64,000 bases of DNA from Opitutaceae bacterium (GTDB taxonomy: Bacteria; Verrucomicrobiota; Verrucomicrobiia; Opitutales; Opitutaceae), in contig JAEUGX010000087.1 of the NCBI GenBank assembly GCA_016795545.1, forward strand, positions 31,366 through 95,365, read 5' to 3'. The position numbers were made by a program, and so were the translations under genes. A model generated the notes under the pieces. The model was not told where the DNA came from and made no database searches. It worked only from the letters and a program-made list of their open reading frames with translations. Of the stretch, positions 56,478 to 64,000 are shown piece by piece. Numbering within the stretch: the first letter of the stretch is position 1; each line of letters starts with the position of its first letter.

Positions 56478-57916
56478 AGCGCTTCGGTGTAAAGCCGCTC
56501 GTACGCCGCGACCGCGGTTGTCCACGAGAAGTCCCGGCGCATCGCCCGGGCCTGGACCGCCGCATAGCGGTCCTTGTCCTCGTACAACGCCAAGGCCCGC
56601 CTCAGCCCGGCATCGAACTCCTCCTGCTTGGGCGCGAACACGATGCCGGTGCCCGCGTCGGGCCGGGCGTCCAGGTCGATCACCGTGTCGACCAGGCCGC
56701 CGACGTTGCTGACCAGCGGCACGGTGCCGTAGGCTTGGCTGTACATCTGGTTGAGCCCGCACGGCTCGAACAGCGACGGCATCAGGAAGAAATCCGCCCC
56801 CGCCTCGATCAGGTGGCTCATCGCCTCGTCCTGCCGCACGCAGACCTTGACCTTGCCGGGATGCGCCTTGGCGAACTCCTCGAACGCCTCCTCGTACTTC
56901 TTCTCGCCGCCGCCGAGCACCACCAGCCGGCAGTTCTCCTGCGCAAAAAACTCCTTCGCGCCGAAGACGAAGTCGATGCCCTTCGCCGCCGTGAACCGGC
57001 ACACCATGCCGAACACCGGGCCCTTGAACTTCGGATTCCACCCGCACTCCTTGAGCAGCGCGGCCCGGCAGACCTGCTTCCCCTTCAGGTCGTCCACGCT
57101 GAACCTCGCCGGCAGGCTGGCATCCTTGGCCGGATTCCAGACGGCGGTGTCGATCCCGTTGAGCAGCCCGTGCAGGTCGTCCAGCCGCGTCCCGATCACG
57201 CCGTCCATGCCGTTGCCGAATTCCGGGGTCTGGATCTCCTTCGCGTACTGCGGGCTCACCGTGGTGACCTTGTCGGCGAAGACGATGCCGGCCTTGAGCA
57301 TGCACATCTGGTCATAGTATTCGAGCCCGTCGATCGTCATCAGCTCCTCGGGCAGGTTGGCCAGCGCGAAGGATTTTCGCGGAAACACACCCTGGTAGGC
57401 GATGTTGTGGATGGTGAAGACCGTCTTGAGCGCGAGCGTCACGCCATAGCGCCGCTCCGCCTCGCGCAGGAACAGCGGCAGCATGCCGGTCTGCCAGTCA
57501 TGGCAGTGCACGATGTCCGCCTTGAAATCCGTCAGCCGCAGCAGCTCCACCACCGCCTTCTGGAAGAAGATGAACCGCGCGTCGTTGTCGTCGTAGTCCC
57601 GCTCGCCCGTCCAGTACGGACGCTGCCGGTCGAAGAACTCCTCGCGGCAGATGAGGTAGAGCGTGACCCCGGGCCGCGGCGCCAGCACCTGGACGTCGCC
57701 GGCCAGGAAGGCGTCGCCCATCTCGATCTTGAGCCGGTGGCTCAGCTTCATGCCGGCCACGTGCGGGCCGTCGAGCACCCGCCGGTACCCGGGCATGAAC
57801 ACCGCGATCTCATGCCCGCGGTCCGCCAGCGCCCCGGTCAGGGCGGCGACCATGTCCGCCAGGCCGCCGGTCTTCAGGTACGGGAACAATTCGCTGGCTG
57901 CGTGCACAATTCGCAT
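56474..57916 (-). CDS. glgA: Glycogen synthase (ADP-glucose, GT5 family)
   Basis: 480 residues from the ATG at 57916, giving MRIVHAASELFPYLKTGGLADM, with the ADP-glucose-binding KTGGL at residues 15-19. Further motifs: DIVHCHDWQTGMLPLFL, KTVFTIHNIAYQGVF, KVTTVSPQYAKEI and, in the C-terminal domain, FFLMPSLFEPCGLNQMYSQAYGTVPLVS with the conserved EPCG. Extends alpha-1,4-glucan. Followed by the coupled photolyase gene; divergent from rnr. No other glycogen gene is present. Confidence 0.95.
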   Translation of the reverse strand: MRIVHAASELFPYLKTGGLADMVAALTGALADRGHEIAVFMPGYRRVLDGPHVAGMKLSHRLKIEMGDAFLAGDVQVLAPRPGVTLYLICREEFFDRQRPYWTGERDYDDNDARFIFFQKAVVELLRLTDFKADIVHCHDWQTGMLPLFLREAERRYGVTLALKTVFTIHNIAYQGVFPRKSFALANLPEELMTIDGLEYYDQMCMLKAGIVFADKVTTVSPQYAKEIQTPEFGNGMDGVIGTRLDDLHGLLNGIDTAVWNPAKDASLPARFSVDDLKGKQVCRAALLKECGWNPKFKGPVFGMVCRFTAAKGIDFVFGAKEFFAQENCRLVVLGGGEKKYEEAFEEFAKAHPGKVKVCVRQDEAMSHLIEAGADFFLMPSLFEPCGLNQMYSQAYGTVPLVSNVGGLVDTVIDLDARPDAGTGIVFAPKQEEFDAGLRRALALYEDKDRYAAVQARAMRRDFSWTTAVAAYERLYTEAL

Positions 57917-58009
57917 GTTGCAACAGTACACCCGCGCGCGCACGGTTCCACCAGAAAATCCCGCCAAACCTTTGGCGCCGAACCGGCGTGTGCCGGTCCC
58001 TCCGTTTCC

Positions 58010-60247
58010 ATGAGTTTCACCGAACGCCTCCTCGCCCACCTGAATCGCCGCGGCTATGTCCCGGCGCCGGCCGACGCCCTCGCCCGCGAGTGGCGCCTCA
58101 GCCCGAAGGACCGCCGCCGCTTCGCCCGCGAGGTCGACGAGCTGCTCCGGGCCGGGCGCATCGTCGCCATCAAGGGCGACCGCCTCTGCGTGCCGCGCGA
58201 GGCCGACCTCGTGACCGGGCGCATCACCTTTCGCCAGAAGGGCTCGGCCGTGGTCCATCCCGAGACGAAAGCCAACGCGCCGCGCGGGGAGGCGATCTAC
58301 ATCGCGGCCGAGGACACGGATGTCGCGCTCCAGGGCGACACCGTCGTGGTGCGCCTGCGCTCGCCGCGGGACCGGGATTTCCCCGTCTTCCTGAAGCCGG
58401 GCGAGCAGGCGGGCCGCGTGATCAAGATCATCGCACGCGGCAGCGCCACCCTGACCGGCACGCTGCACCGCGGCCGGACCTATTTCTACGTCGCGCCCGA
58501 CGATCCCCGCATCCCCCACGACATCATCGTCCCGGACCCCTCCGGGGCGGGCCTGCGGCCGCCGGCGCTCGTCGGCGACAAGGTCGTCGTGCGGCTCAAC
58601 GACTGGAAGGAGCGCCACCGGAACCCCGACGGGCAGGTCATCCAGCGGCTCGGCCGCGCCTTCGAGCCGCGCGCCGAGCTGGCCGCGGTCTTCCACAAGT
58701 ACAACCTCGCCCCGGCCTTCCCGGAACCGGTGATCCGCGAGGCGGCAGAGCTGCCGTCGGCGGTCGGCGCCGCCGACCTGGCCGGCCGGCAGGATTACCG
58801 CGCCATCCCGACTTTCACCATCGATCCGGACGACGCCAAGGACTTCGACGACGCCCTCTCGATCGAGCACCTGCCGCACGGCGAGGTCCGCGTGGGGGTG
58901 CACATCGCGGATGTCAGCCACTACGTGAAGCCCGGGACCGCGCTCGACCGCGAGGCGCAGCAGCGGGGCAATTCCACCTACCTGGTCGGCACCGTGGTCC
59001 CGATGCTGCCGGAAAAGCTTTCCAACGGCCTGTGCTCGCTCGTCGAGGCGCAGGACCGCCTGACCAAGGCGGCGCTCTTCACGTTCGACGCCAAGGGCCG
59101 CCTGAAGGCAACCGCCTTCGCCAACACCGTCATCCGCAGCCGCAAGCGCCTGACCTACAAGCAGGCGTTCGCCCTCCTCTTCGAGGACGACCTCGAGCGC
59201 ATCCGCCGGCTGCCGCTGCCGGCGGCCCACCAGACCGGCTCGACCGGCCGCGCCCTGAGCGAGCTGGACGAGGCCGAGCTGTCCGCACTGCAGGGCTGGG
59301 TCCGCCAGCTCTGGACACTGGGCGGCCGCATCCGCCGCGAACGCATGCGCGCGGGCAGCCTCGACCTCGACATGCCCGAGACCAAGATCTTCGTCGACGC
59401 CGAGGGTTACGCCGACCGCATCGAGCTGATCCACAACGACGAGAGCCACCAGCTCATCGAGGAGTTCATGCTGCTGGCCAACGAGGCGGTCGCGCGGCTG
59501 ACCCGCGGCCAGCACCTGCCCTCGCTCTACCGCGTGCATGACGATCCCGACGAGGAGAAGCTCGCCGATTTCCGGCAGTACCTCGGCACCTTCAACCTCA
59601 AGGTCGGCGACCTCACCAACCGCGACGAGGTCGTCCGGCTGCTCGTCCAGCTCAAGGACCACCCGCAGGGGTACCTGCTCCGCACCCAGCTGCTGCGCAG
59701 CATGCGCAAGGCGTGTTACCGGGCGTCACCCGACGGGCATTACGGCCTCAATAAGAAAGATTACACCCACTTCACCTCTCCGATCCGGCGTTACGCCGAC
59801 CTGGTCGTGCACCGGGTTTTCGCCACCTACCTCACGCGGCAGGCGGGGCACGCCGGCGGACCGGGCTACCGCGCCGCACATGTCGACCAGCTGGCGGAAC
59901 ACCTCAGCCTGACCGAAATCAACAGCACGGAGGCCGAGCGCGACTCGGTCAAGGTGAAGCTGATGGAGTACTTCGACCGCGAGGCGGAGCGCAAGAAGAA
60001 GACCGTGTTCAACGCGGTCATCACCGACGTCCGCAATCACGGCTTCTTCATCGAGGTCGCCGAGGCCGGCGCGTTCGGCCTCGTGCCGGTCTCGTCGCTG
60101 CGGGACGATTTCTACGTGCTCAACGGCGCCGGCACGGCGTTCATCGGACGGAAGCACAAGCGGCGCTTCGAGCTGGGACACAAGGTTCAGGTGGTCGTCG
60201 ACAAGGTCGACCGCATCCGCCGGCTGATCGATTTCACCGTCCCTTAG
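58010..60247 (+). CDS. rnr: Ribonuclease R
   Basis: A 745-residue processive 3'-5' exoribonuclease of the RNB family. The ATG at 58010 gives MSFTERLLAHLNRRGYVP, and a short helix-turn-helix region precedes two cold-shock folds (DLVTGRITFRQKGSAVV). The catalytic metal-binding aspartates are in FTIDPDDAKDFDDALSIEH; HIADVSHYV and YTHFTSPIRRYADLVVHR follow. An S1 domain (FNAVITDVRNHGFFIEV) ends the protein. Slightly shorter than the E. coli form, mostly at the C-terminal basic tail. Divergent from glgA. Confidence 0.95.
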   Translation: MSFTERLLAHLNRRGYVPAPADALAREWRLSPKDRRRFAREVDELLRAGRIVAIKGDRLCVPREADLVTGRITFRQKGSAVVHPETKANAPRGEAIYIAAEDTDVALQGDTVVVRLRSPRDRDFPVFLKPGEQAGRVIKIIARGSATLTGTLHRGRTYFYVAPDDPRIPHDIIVPDPSGAGLRPPALVGDKVVVRLNDWKERHRNPDGQVIQRLGRAFEPRAELAAVFHKYNLAPAFPEPVIREAAELPSAVGAADLAGRQDYRAIPTFTIDPDDAKDFDDALSIEHLPHGEVRVGVHIADVSHYVKPGTALDREAQQRGNSTYLVGTVVPMLPEKLSNGLCSLVEAQDRLTKAALFTFDAKGRLKATAFANTVIRSRKRLTYKQAFALLFEDDLERIRRLPLPAAHQTGSTGRALSELDEAELSALQGWVRQLWTLGGRIRRERMRAGSLDLDMPETKIFVDAEGYADRIELIHNDESHQLIEEFMLLANEAVARLTRGQHLPSLYRVHDDPDEEKLADFRQYLGTFNLKVGDLTNRDEVVRLLVQLKDHPQGYLLRTQLLRSMRKACYRASPDGHYGLNKKDYTHFTSPIRRYADLVVHRVFATYLTRQAGHAGGPGYRAAHVDQLAEHLSLTEINSTEAERDSVKVKLMEYFDREAERKKKTVFNAVITDVRNHGFFIEVAEAGAFGLVPVSSLRDDFYVLNGAGTAFIGRKHKRRFELGHKVQVVVDKVDRIRRLIDFTVP

Positions 60248-60317
60248 CCAACCCACGCGGTGGAATGCCCGCCGGCAGTCTGGCTCCCCGCGCGCAGCGG
60301 AATGATCCCGGATCGTT

Positions 60318-61022
60318 TCAGCCGAAATCCAGCGGGAGCTCCTCGGGGAGCGGTTCGGCGGGGGCGTGGCACGGCGGCCCTTCGTGCCGCGCCTGGTTGA
60401 CGTAGCTGCTGACCGGCCGCACGCGCAGGCGGTCGGCCGGCAGCGGGCGGGTCAAGCGCAGATACTCCGCCTCGGCCAGCGGCTCCGTCCCGAGCCAGCG
60501 CGGCATGGCCTCCCGCGCGAGAATGACCGGCATCCGGTGATGGATGGGCGCCATCAGCGCGTTCGGGCCCGTGGTCAGCACCGCGAAGGTCGGCGGCCGC
60601 CCGTCTTCCGCCGGCGGATCCCAGATGCCCGCCAGCGCGAACGGTTCCTCCTCCGGCAGCGTGAACAGGTGCGGCAGCCGGGCCTGGCCGGCCGCCCGCC
60701 ACTCATAAAACCCGTTCGCCGGGATCAGGCACCGCCGCCGCGCCACGGCCTGGCGGAAGACGGGCGAGGTTGCCGCCTTCTCCGCCTTGGCGTTGGGCAG
60801 CGGCCGGGGCGGAAGCTTGAACTCGGGACCCGGCCTCAGGCCCCACGCCATGGCCCGGACCCGGGGCTGCCCGCCGTCGACCGTCACCGCGGGCACGACG
60901 TCGCTGACCGTGAGATTGTAGCGCGGACGCAGCCCCGCGGGCGCCGCCAGCAGGCGCGCCAGCGCCCGCGCGACGGCGGCGAGCGCGGCGTCGGGCTGGT
61001 GCAGCGTGTAGCGGACGCACAT
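60318..61022 (-). CDS. SRAP-domain DNA-protein crosslink enzyme (YedK/HMCES family)
   Basis: 234 residues starting MCVRYTLHQ. Cys2 becomes N-terminal after Met removal and forms the thiazolidine with abasic DNA. The remaining active-site residues are Asn in RPRYNLTVSD, Glu in NGFYEWRAAG and His in IHHRMPVILA. Members shield abasic sites in single-stranded DNA. The start ATG sits directly on CATG at 61020-61023, which could also serve as a start for the opposite-strand reading frame of scpA. Confidence 0.92.
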   Translation of the reverse strand: MCVRYTLHQPDAALAAVARALARLLAAPAGLRPRYNLTVSDVVPAVTVDGGQPRVRAMAWGLRPGPEFKLPPRPLPNAKAEKAATSPVFRQAVARRRCLIPANGFYEWRAAGQARLPHLFTLPEEEPFALAGIWDPPAEDGRPPTFAVLTTGPNALMAPIHHRMPVILAREAMPRWLGTEPLAEAEYLRLTRPLPADRLRVRPVSSYVNQARHEGPPCHAPAEPLPEELPLDFG

Positions 61023-61134
61023 GGGCGACACAACCAAGCGCGATCCGGGCGCCGCGCCCAGCCAATTCCGGCGGACGGGCCGCCGCCGCGTTTTTCCGGT
61101 TGCAGCCCCGGCCGGCCGCCCCTCGACTCGCCCC

Positions 61135-61941
61135 GTGGTCGCCGAAGCCGATTATCGCATCAAACTGCCCGTGTTCGAGGGGCCCCTGGACCTCCTGCTC
61201 TTCCTCATCCGGAAAAACGAGCTGGATATCTATGACATCCCGATCTCGACCGTGACCAAGCAGTACCTGGACGTCATCTACGCGATGAAGGAGCTGCAGA
61301 TCGAGGTGGCCGGGGAGTTTTTCGTGATGGCGGCCACGCTGATGGAGATCAAGAGCCGCCTGCTCCTGCCGAAGCACCAGCAGGCGATCGATCCGAACGC
61401 CGAGGAGGAGGATCTCGACCCGCGTTGGGAGCTCGTGCACCAGCTTCTCCAGTACAAGAAGTTCAAGGAAGCCGCCGGCAACCTGGGCCGGATGTCGCTC
61501 GACGCCCAGAACATGCTGGGCCGCCCGGCCTCGGCCTTCTCGCCCGCCTCGGAGCGCCCCCTCAAGCACGTCGACCGGATCGATCTCTGGAATTCCTTCA
61601 ACCTGGTGCTGCGGCGGCTCGCCGAAAAGCTGGTCGTCGGCGAGATCCACGCCGAGCAGGTGACGGTCGCCGACCAGATGGAATACGTGCTCGGACACAT
61701 CAAGGCCCGGAAGTCCTTCACCTTCTCCGAGCTTTTCCCCGAGAAGACCACGCTGCGCCGGCTGGTCGCGACTTTTCTCGCCGTGCTCGAGCTCACCCGG
61801 CTCAAGAAACTGCAGCTCCAGCAGCATGAGGCGTTCAGCGACATCCTGTGCACCGCGGTCGAGGAAAACGCACTTGAAATGCCCGCCGACCCGAGCACGG
61901 TGATCCCGCAAGATGAAGAAAGCCAACCGCCGCAAAACTAG
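61135..61941 (+). CDS. scpA: Segregation and condensation protein A
   Basis: 268 residues from GTG 61135, which puts the conserved LPVFEGPLDLLLFLIRKNEL near residue 9 as in relatives. An ATG at 61021 would add 38 non-conserved, basic residues. Kleisin motifs: SRLLLPKH in helix 3 and, at the C-terminus, the SMC-binding winged helix (TFSELFPEKTTLRRLVATFLA). It links the Smc heads with ScpB. scpB is not seen downstream; the next gene overlaps its 3' end by 29 bases. parB lies far to the left. Confidence 0.9.
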   Translation: MVAEADYRIKLPVFEGPLDLLLFLIRKNELDIYDIPISTVTKQYLDVIYAMKELQIEVAGEFFVMAATLMEIKSRLLLPKHQQAIDPNAEEEDLDPRWELVHQLLQYKKFKEAAGNLGRMSLDAQNMLGRPASAFSPASERPLKHVDRIDLWNSFNLVLRRLAEKLVVGEIHAEQVTVADQMEYVLGHIKARKSFTFSELFPEKTTLRRLVATFLAVLELTRLKKLQLQQHEAFSDILCTAVEENALEMPADPSTVIPQDEESQPPQN

Positions 61942-62164
61942 GCAGAGCCACTTGCTCGGAATCGGTCTCGACAACCAGGACGGGCACAAGCGCCTGACCT
62001 CGGCCGAGGAATTCACGATCGTCGGCGGCTCCGACGAAACGCACGGCCGCATGACGGAGACGGTGATCAAGACCTTCGAGGCGCTCAAGGAACGCGGCAA
62101 GACCATCCATGCCGTCGAGCCGCAGGAGCTGGCCGAGATCATCCACAAGTCCACGCCCCGCTGA
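61913..62164 (+). CDS. Small conserved protein of unknown function
   Basis: An 83-residue basic-then-acidic protein: MKKANRRKTRQSHLLGIGLD at the start, then NQDGHKRLTSAEEFTIVGGS and DETHGRMTETVIKTFEALK. I recall unnamed proteins with this LGLGLDNxDGHKRxT...GGSxETHxxM pattern in Planctomycetes and Verrucomicrobia; family function is unknown. It overlaps scpA by 29 bases and precedes trxA by 42 bases, suggesting co-expression. Too short for a hydrolase fold; perhaps a small adaptor. Confidence 0.8.
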   Translation: MKKANRRKTRQSHLLGIGLDNQDGHKRLTSAEEFTIVGGSDETHGRMTETVIKTFEALKERGKTIHAVEPQELAEIIHKSTPR

Positions 62165-62206
62165 GCCGGGTTTGCCTTTCCCCACCGCCTGAATTTCCTT
62201 CACACC

Positions 62207-62530
62207 ATGTCCGATAAAATCGCCCATCTCGACACCGACACCTTCAAGTCCGCCGTCGCCGGCGCCACGCCCGTCCTCGTGGACTTCTGGGCTCCCTGGT
62301 GCGGCCCCTGCAAGGCCATCGCCCCCGTCCTCGACGAGCTCGCCACCGAACTCGAGGGCAAGCTCAAGATCGCCAAGGTGAACGTCGACGACAACGGCGA
62401 CCTCGCCGCCCAGTACGGGGTCCGCGCGATTCCGACCATGCTGCTGTTCAAGGGCGGCCAGCTCGCCGACCAATACGTGGGCATGATGGACAAGAACTCC
62501 CTCAAGGCGAAGCTCGCCGCCAAGCTCTGA
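62207..62530 (+). CDS. trxA: Thioredoxin
   Basis: A 107-residue protein of standard thioredoxin length with FWAPWCGPCKAIAPVLDELA (redox Cys-Gly-Pro-Cys) and the cis-Pro loop VRAIPTMLLFKGGQ. Reduces disulfides in ribonucleotide reductase, PAPS reductase and other proteins using thioredoxin reductase. Followed by a strong terminator. Confidence 0.97.
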   Translation: MSDKIAHLDTDTFKSAVAGATPVLVDFWAPWCGPCKAIAPVLDELATELEGKLKIAKVNVDDNGDLAAQYGVRAIPTMLLFKGGQLADQYVGMMDKNSLKAKLAAKL

Positions 62531-62552
62531 GCGCGTCTCCGTGCGCGTTCCG

Positions 62553-62578
62553 GGCGGGGCTCAGGCCCCGCCTTTTTT
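62553..62578 (+). terminator. Rho-independent terminator of trxA
   Basis: GGCGGGGC / GCCCCGCC with a TCAG loop is followed by six T residues, 22 bases after the trxA stop. It sits between convergent trxA and menA. Confidence 0.93.
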
Positions 62579-62593
62579 GCGCCGGGCCGTCGC

Positions 62594-63484
62594 CTACCGG
62601 CCCAGGACCGCGCCGACGCTGAGCAGGATGCCGTAGAGCGCGAGATGCCGGGCGGTCGCGACCAGCAGGGCGATCTGCTCGCCGGGTTCGCGCGACGCGG
62701 CCAGCCGGCGGGTCAGCCCCGCCGCCGCCGGCGCCAGCAGGAGCGGCAGGAGGACGGGCCAACGGTATCCGTGCAGCAGCAGCGCCGGCGGACAAAGCAG
62801 CGCCACCAGGTTGGAAAGTCCGTACTGCCAGACGGCGAAACGGCGCCCGAACCGCACGACCAGCGTCCGTTTGCCGGCCCGGGCATCCGTCTCGGCATCC
62901 CGATAATTGTTCGGCACGAGGATGTTCGCCGCCAGCAGGCCGATGGCCGCGGCGCACGCGGTCACGTCCGGAGTCACGTAGCCGGCCTGCACGTAGAAAG
63001 TGACGTCCACCGCCACAAGCCCGAAAAAGAGGAACACGAACAGATCCCCGAGACCATGGTAGCCGAGCGGAAACGGGCCGCCCGTGTACGCGATGGCGCA
63101 CCCGATGCTGACGATCCCCACGGGCAGCAGGATCCAGCCACCCTCGCGGACGAGCAGGAGGCCGACGCCGAAGGCGATTGCCAGCACCAGGCACGTCGCG
63201 GCCAGCATCGTGCGCGGCGCGACCAGGCCGGCCGCCACCAGGCGGCGGGGACCGACCCGGTCCGCGGTGTCGGCGCCCTTCACGAAGTCGAAATAGTCGT
63301 TCGCAAGGTTCGTGCCGATCTGCACGAGCAGCGCGAAGGCGAGGCAGATCGCCGCCTTGCCGTAGTCCGCCGTGCCGTGGGCCGCCGCCAGCGATGTGCC
63401 GACCATGACGGGAATCATCGAGGCGGGCAGCGTCTTGGGCCGCACCGCCTCCAGCCAGACGCGCGCTGCCGAGGGAGCGTTCAT
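62594..63484 (-). CDS. menA: 1,4-dihydroxy-2-naphthoate polyprenyltransferase
   Basis: A 296-residue UbiA-superfamily membrane enzyme that prenylates DHNA in menaquinone synthesis. The ATG at 63484 gives MNAPSAARVWLEAVRPKTLP. The first Asp-rich motif is GTNLANDYFDFVKGAD (NDYFD); the second is NILVPNNYRDAETDARAGK. About eight to nine hydrophobic helices lie between residues 18 and 290. Points to menaquinone as a quinone of this organism. No other men gene is in the window. Confidence 0.93.
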   Translation of the reverse strand: MNAPSAARVWLEAVRPKTLPASMIPVMVGTSLAAAHGTADYGKAAICLAFALLVQIGTNLANDYFDFVKGADTADRVGPRRLVAAGLVAPRTMLAATCLVLAIAFGVGLLLVREGGWILLPVGIVSIGCAIAYTGGPFPLGYHGLGDLFVFLFFGLVAVDVTFYVQAGYVTPDVTACAAAIGLLAANILVPNNYRDAETDARAGKRTLVVRFGRRFAVWQYGLSNLVALLCPPALLLHGYRWPVLLPLLLAPAAAGLTRRLAASREPGEQIALLVATARHLALYGILLSVGAVLGR

Positions 63485-63506
63485 CGCGGTCGCTTGGGTT
63501 CGGGGT

Positions 63507-64000
63507 TCATGGCGGAGGGTCGCCAGTCCTAGGGTTTCCCGCCGCCAAGTCAAAGTCATCGCGGTCGGCCGGCGTCCCCCGCCCCGCCAGCCGCCGCTGC
63601 AGCCGGGCGTGGATGCGCCCCACGTGCTCCGGCGCCCCGGGCAGAGCCGCCGCGCGGGCGAAGCAGCGGCCCGCGCCGGCCAGGTCCCGGCCCCGGTGCA
63701 GGAGGATCAAGCCCCGCTCCACCTCGAGCGCCCCCGCGGGTCCGCCCCACCGGAGTCCCCGCTCGAGGAACGCGCAGGCCGCGCGGGCCTGCGCGAGCTC
63801 GATCCGGCGCCTGACCGCCGCCGGCGCGCGGGCCGGGGTGCGCCAGGCCGTGACGTCATGCGCGAGCATGCGCGCGCCATTGAGCCAGAATTCCGCCGGA
63901 CGCTCGTCGGCCGCCACCGTCAGGTCGAGCCACACCGCCAGCGCCGCCGCGTCGCGGCGCTCCCAAGCCAGGTGGGCCTTGAGCCAGCAGGCGCTCGCCA
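63507..64000 (-). CDS. Tetratricopeptide-like protein, 5' end outside window
   Basis: An open frame runs from the right edge to 63507 (164 residues). It is Ala/Arg-rich and entirely helical. Units such as ACWLKAHLAWERRDAAALAV, EFWLNGARMLAHDV, ACAFLERGLRWGGPAGALEV and LHRGRDLAGAGRCFARAA have a tetratricopeptide rhythm (conserved W, A, G at repeat positions). Function unknown. The N-terminus lies beyond the window, so membrane signals cannot be judged. It ends 22 bases before the menA start and may be co-transcribed with menA. Confidence 0.65.
   Translation of the reverse strand, partial: ASACWLKAHLAWERRDAAALAVWLDLTVAADERPAEFWLNGARMLAHDVTAWRTPARAPAAVRRRIELAQARAACAFLERGLRWGGPAGALEVERGLILLHRGRDLAGAGRCFARAAALPGAPEHVGRIHARLQRRLAGRGTPADRDDFDLAAGNPRTGDPPP

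Noticed and set aside
55014..57305. A photolyase with a 276-residue N-terminal fusion
   Set aside because: The extra part is the glgA region in another frame; the photolyase starts at GTG 56477.
56474..59662. A leftward 1062-residue frame joining glgA with the antisense of rnr
   Set aside because: Only the part after the ATG at 57916 resembles a protein; the rest is the complement of rnr.

Overview
This 64-kb window is high-G+C chromosomal DNA, about 59 protein genes and two tRNA genes, packed with housekeeping functions. The best guess for the host is a member of the Verrucomicrobiota, probably an Opitutaceae-type bacterium. The clues are a secreted HAF-repeat protein with a VPDGG-type C-terminal sorting signal, two Rho factors (one with a long Pro/Gly-rich head), type IV pilus/type II secretion ATPases and menaquinone synthesis. 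The lineage is inference from gene content and was not tested by a database search.

Left part (1-26 kb): the 3' end of trpE, a sigma-70 factor, then a leftward run of amino-acid and lipid genes (aminotransferase, serA, plsY, lysC, thrC). A secretion and chromosome block follows (secG, a LolA-like protein, parB, a LysM protein, fmt, der) with divergent ffh. Next come trpF, a DegT-family aminotransferase, hemD and hemC, tRNA-Val, asd facing an L,D-transpeptidase, a P1B-type metal ATPase and acs.

Middle part (27-46 kb): a short, divergent Rho paralogue, an uncharacterised 585-residue protein, ppk1, a small rightward group (phosphoesterase, isochorismatase-family hydrolase, OB-HD nuclease), then a leftward operon coaE-rho-GspE/PilB-pilT-GspE/PilB-pilC. 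A divergent HD hydrolase and a comM-type gene follow.

The 46.2-54.4 kb stretch is the most accessory-looking. It starts with a short remnant that looks like the C-terminus of an outer-membrane receptor and still has its terminator. Next is a compact candidate RNA structure ahead of an MFS transporter, then an overlapping aminotransferase and ornithine-cyclodeaminase-family pair. Two linked exported proteins of unknown function and the lower-G+C HAF/VPDGG protein complete it, ending beside tRNA-Glu. No integrase, transposase or CRISPR array was seen.

Right part (54.5-64 kb): ndk, the translationally coupled glgA-phr pair, rnr, an SRAP-domain gene divergent from scpA, a small conserved protein, trxA, menA and a truncated gene at the window edge.

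No clearly new multi-gene system was recognised. The strongest leads are the structured element at 46376-46447, the two exported proteins at 50294-53000, the RNA-site-poor second Rho, and the terminator embedded in the coding start of the gene after secG.
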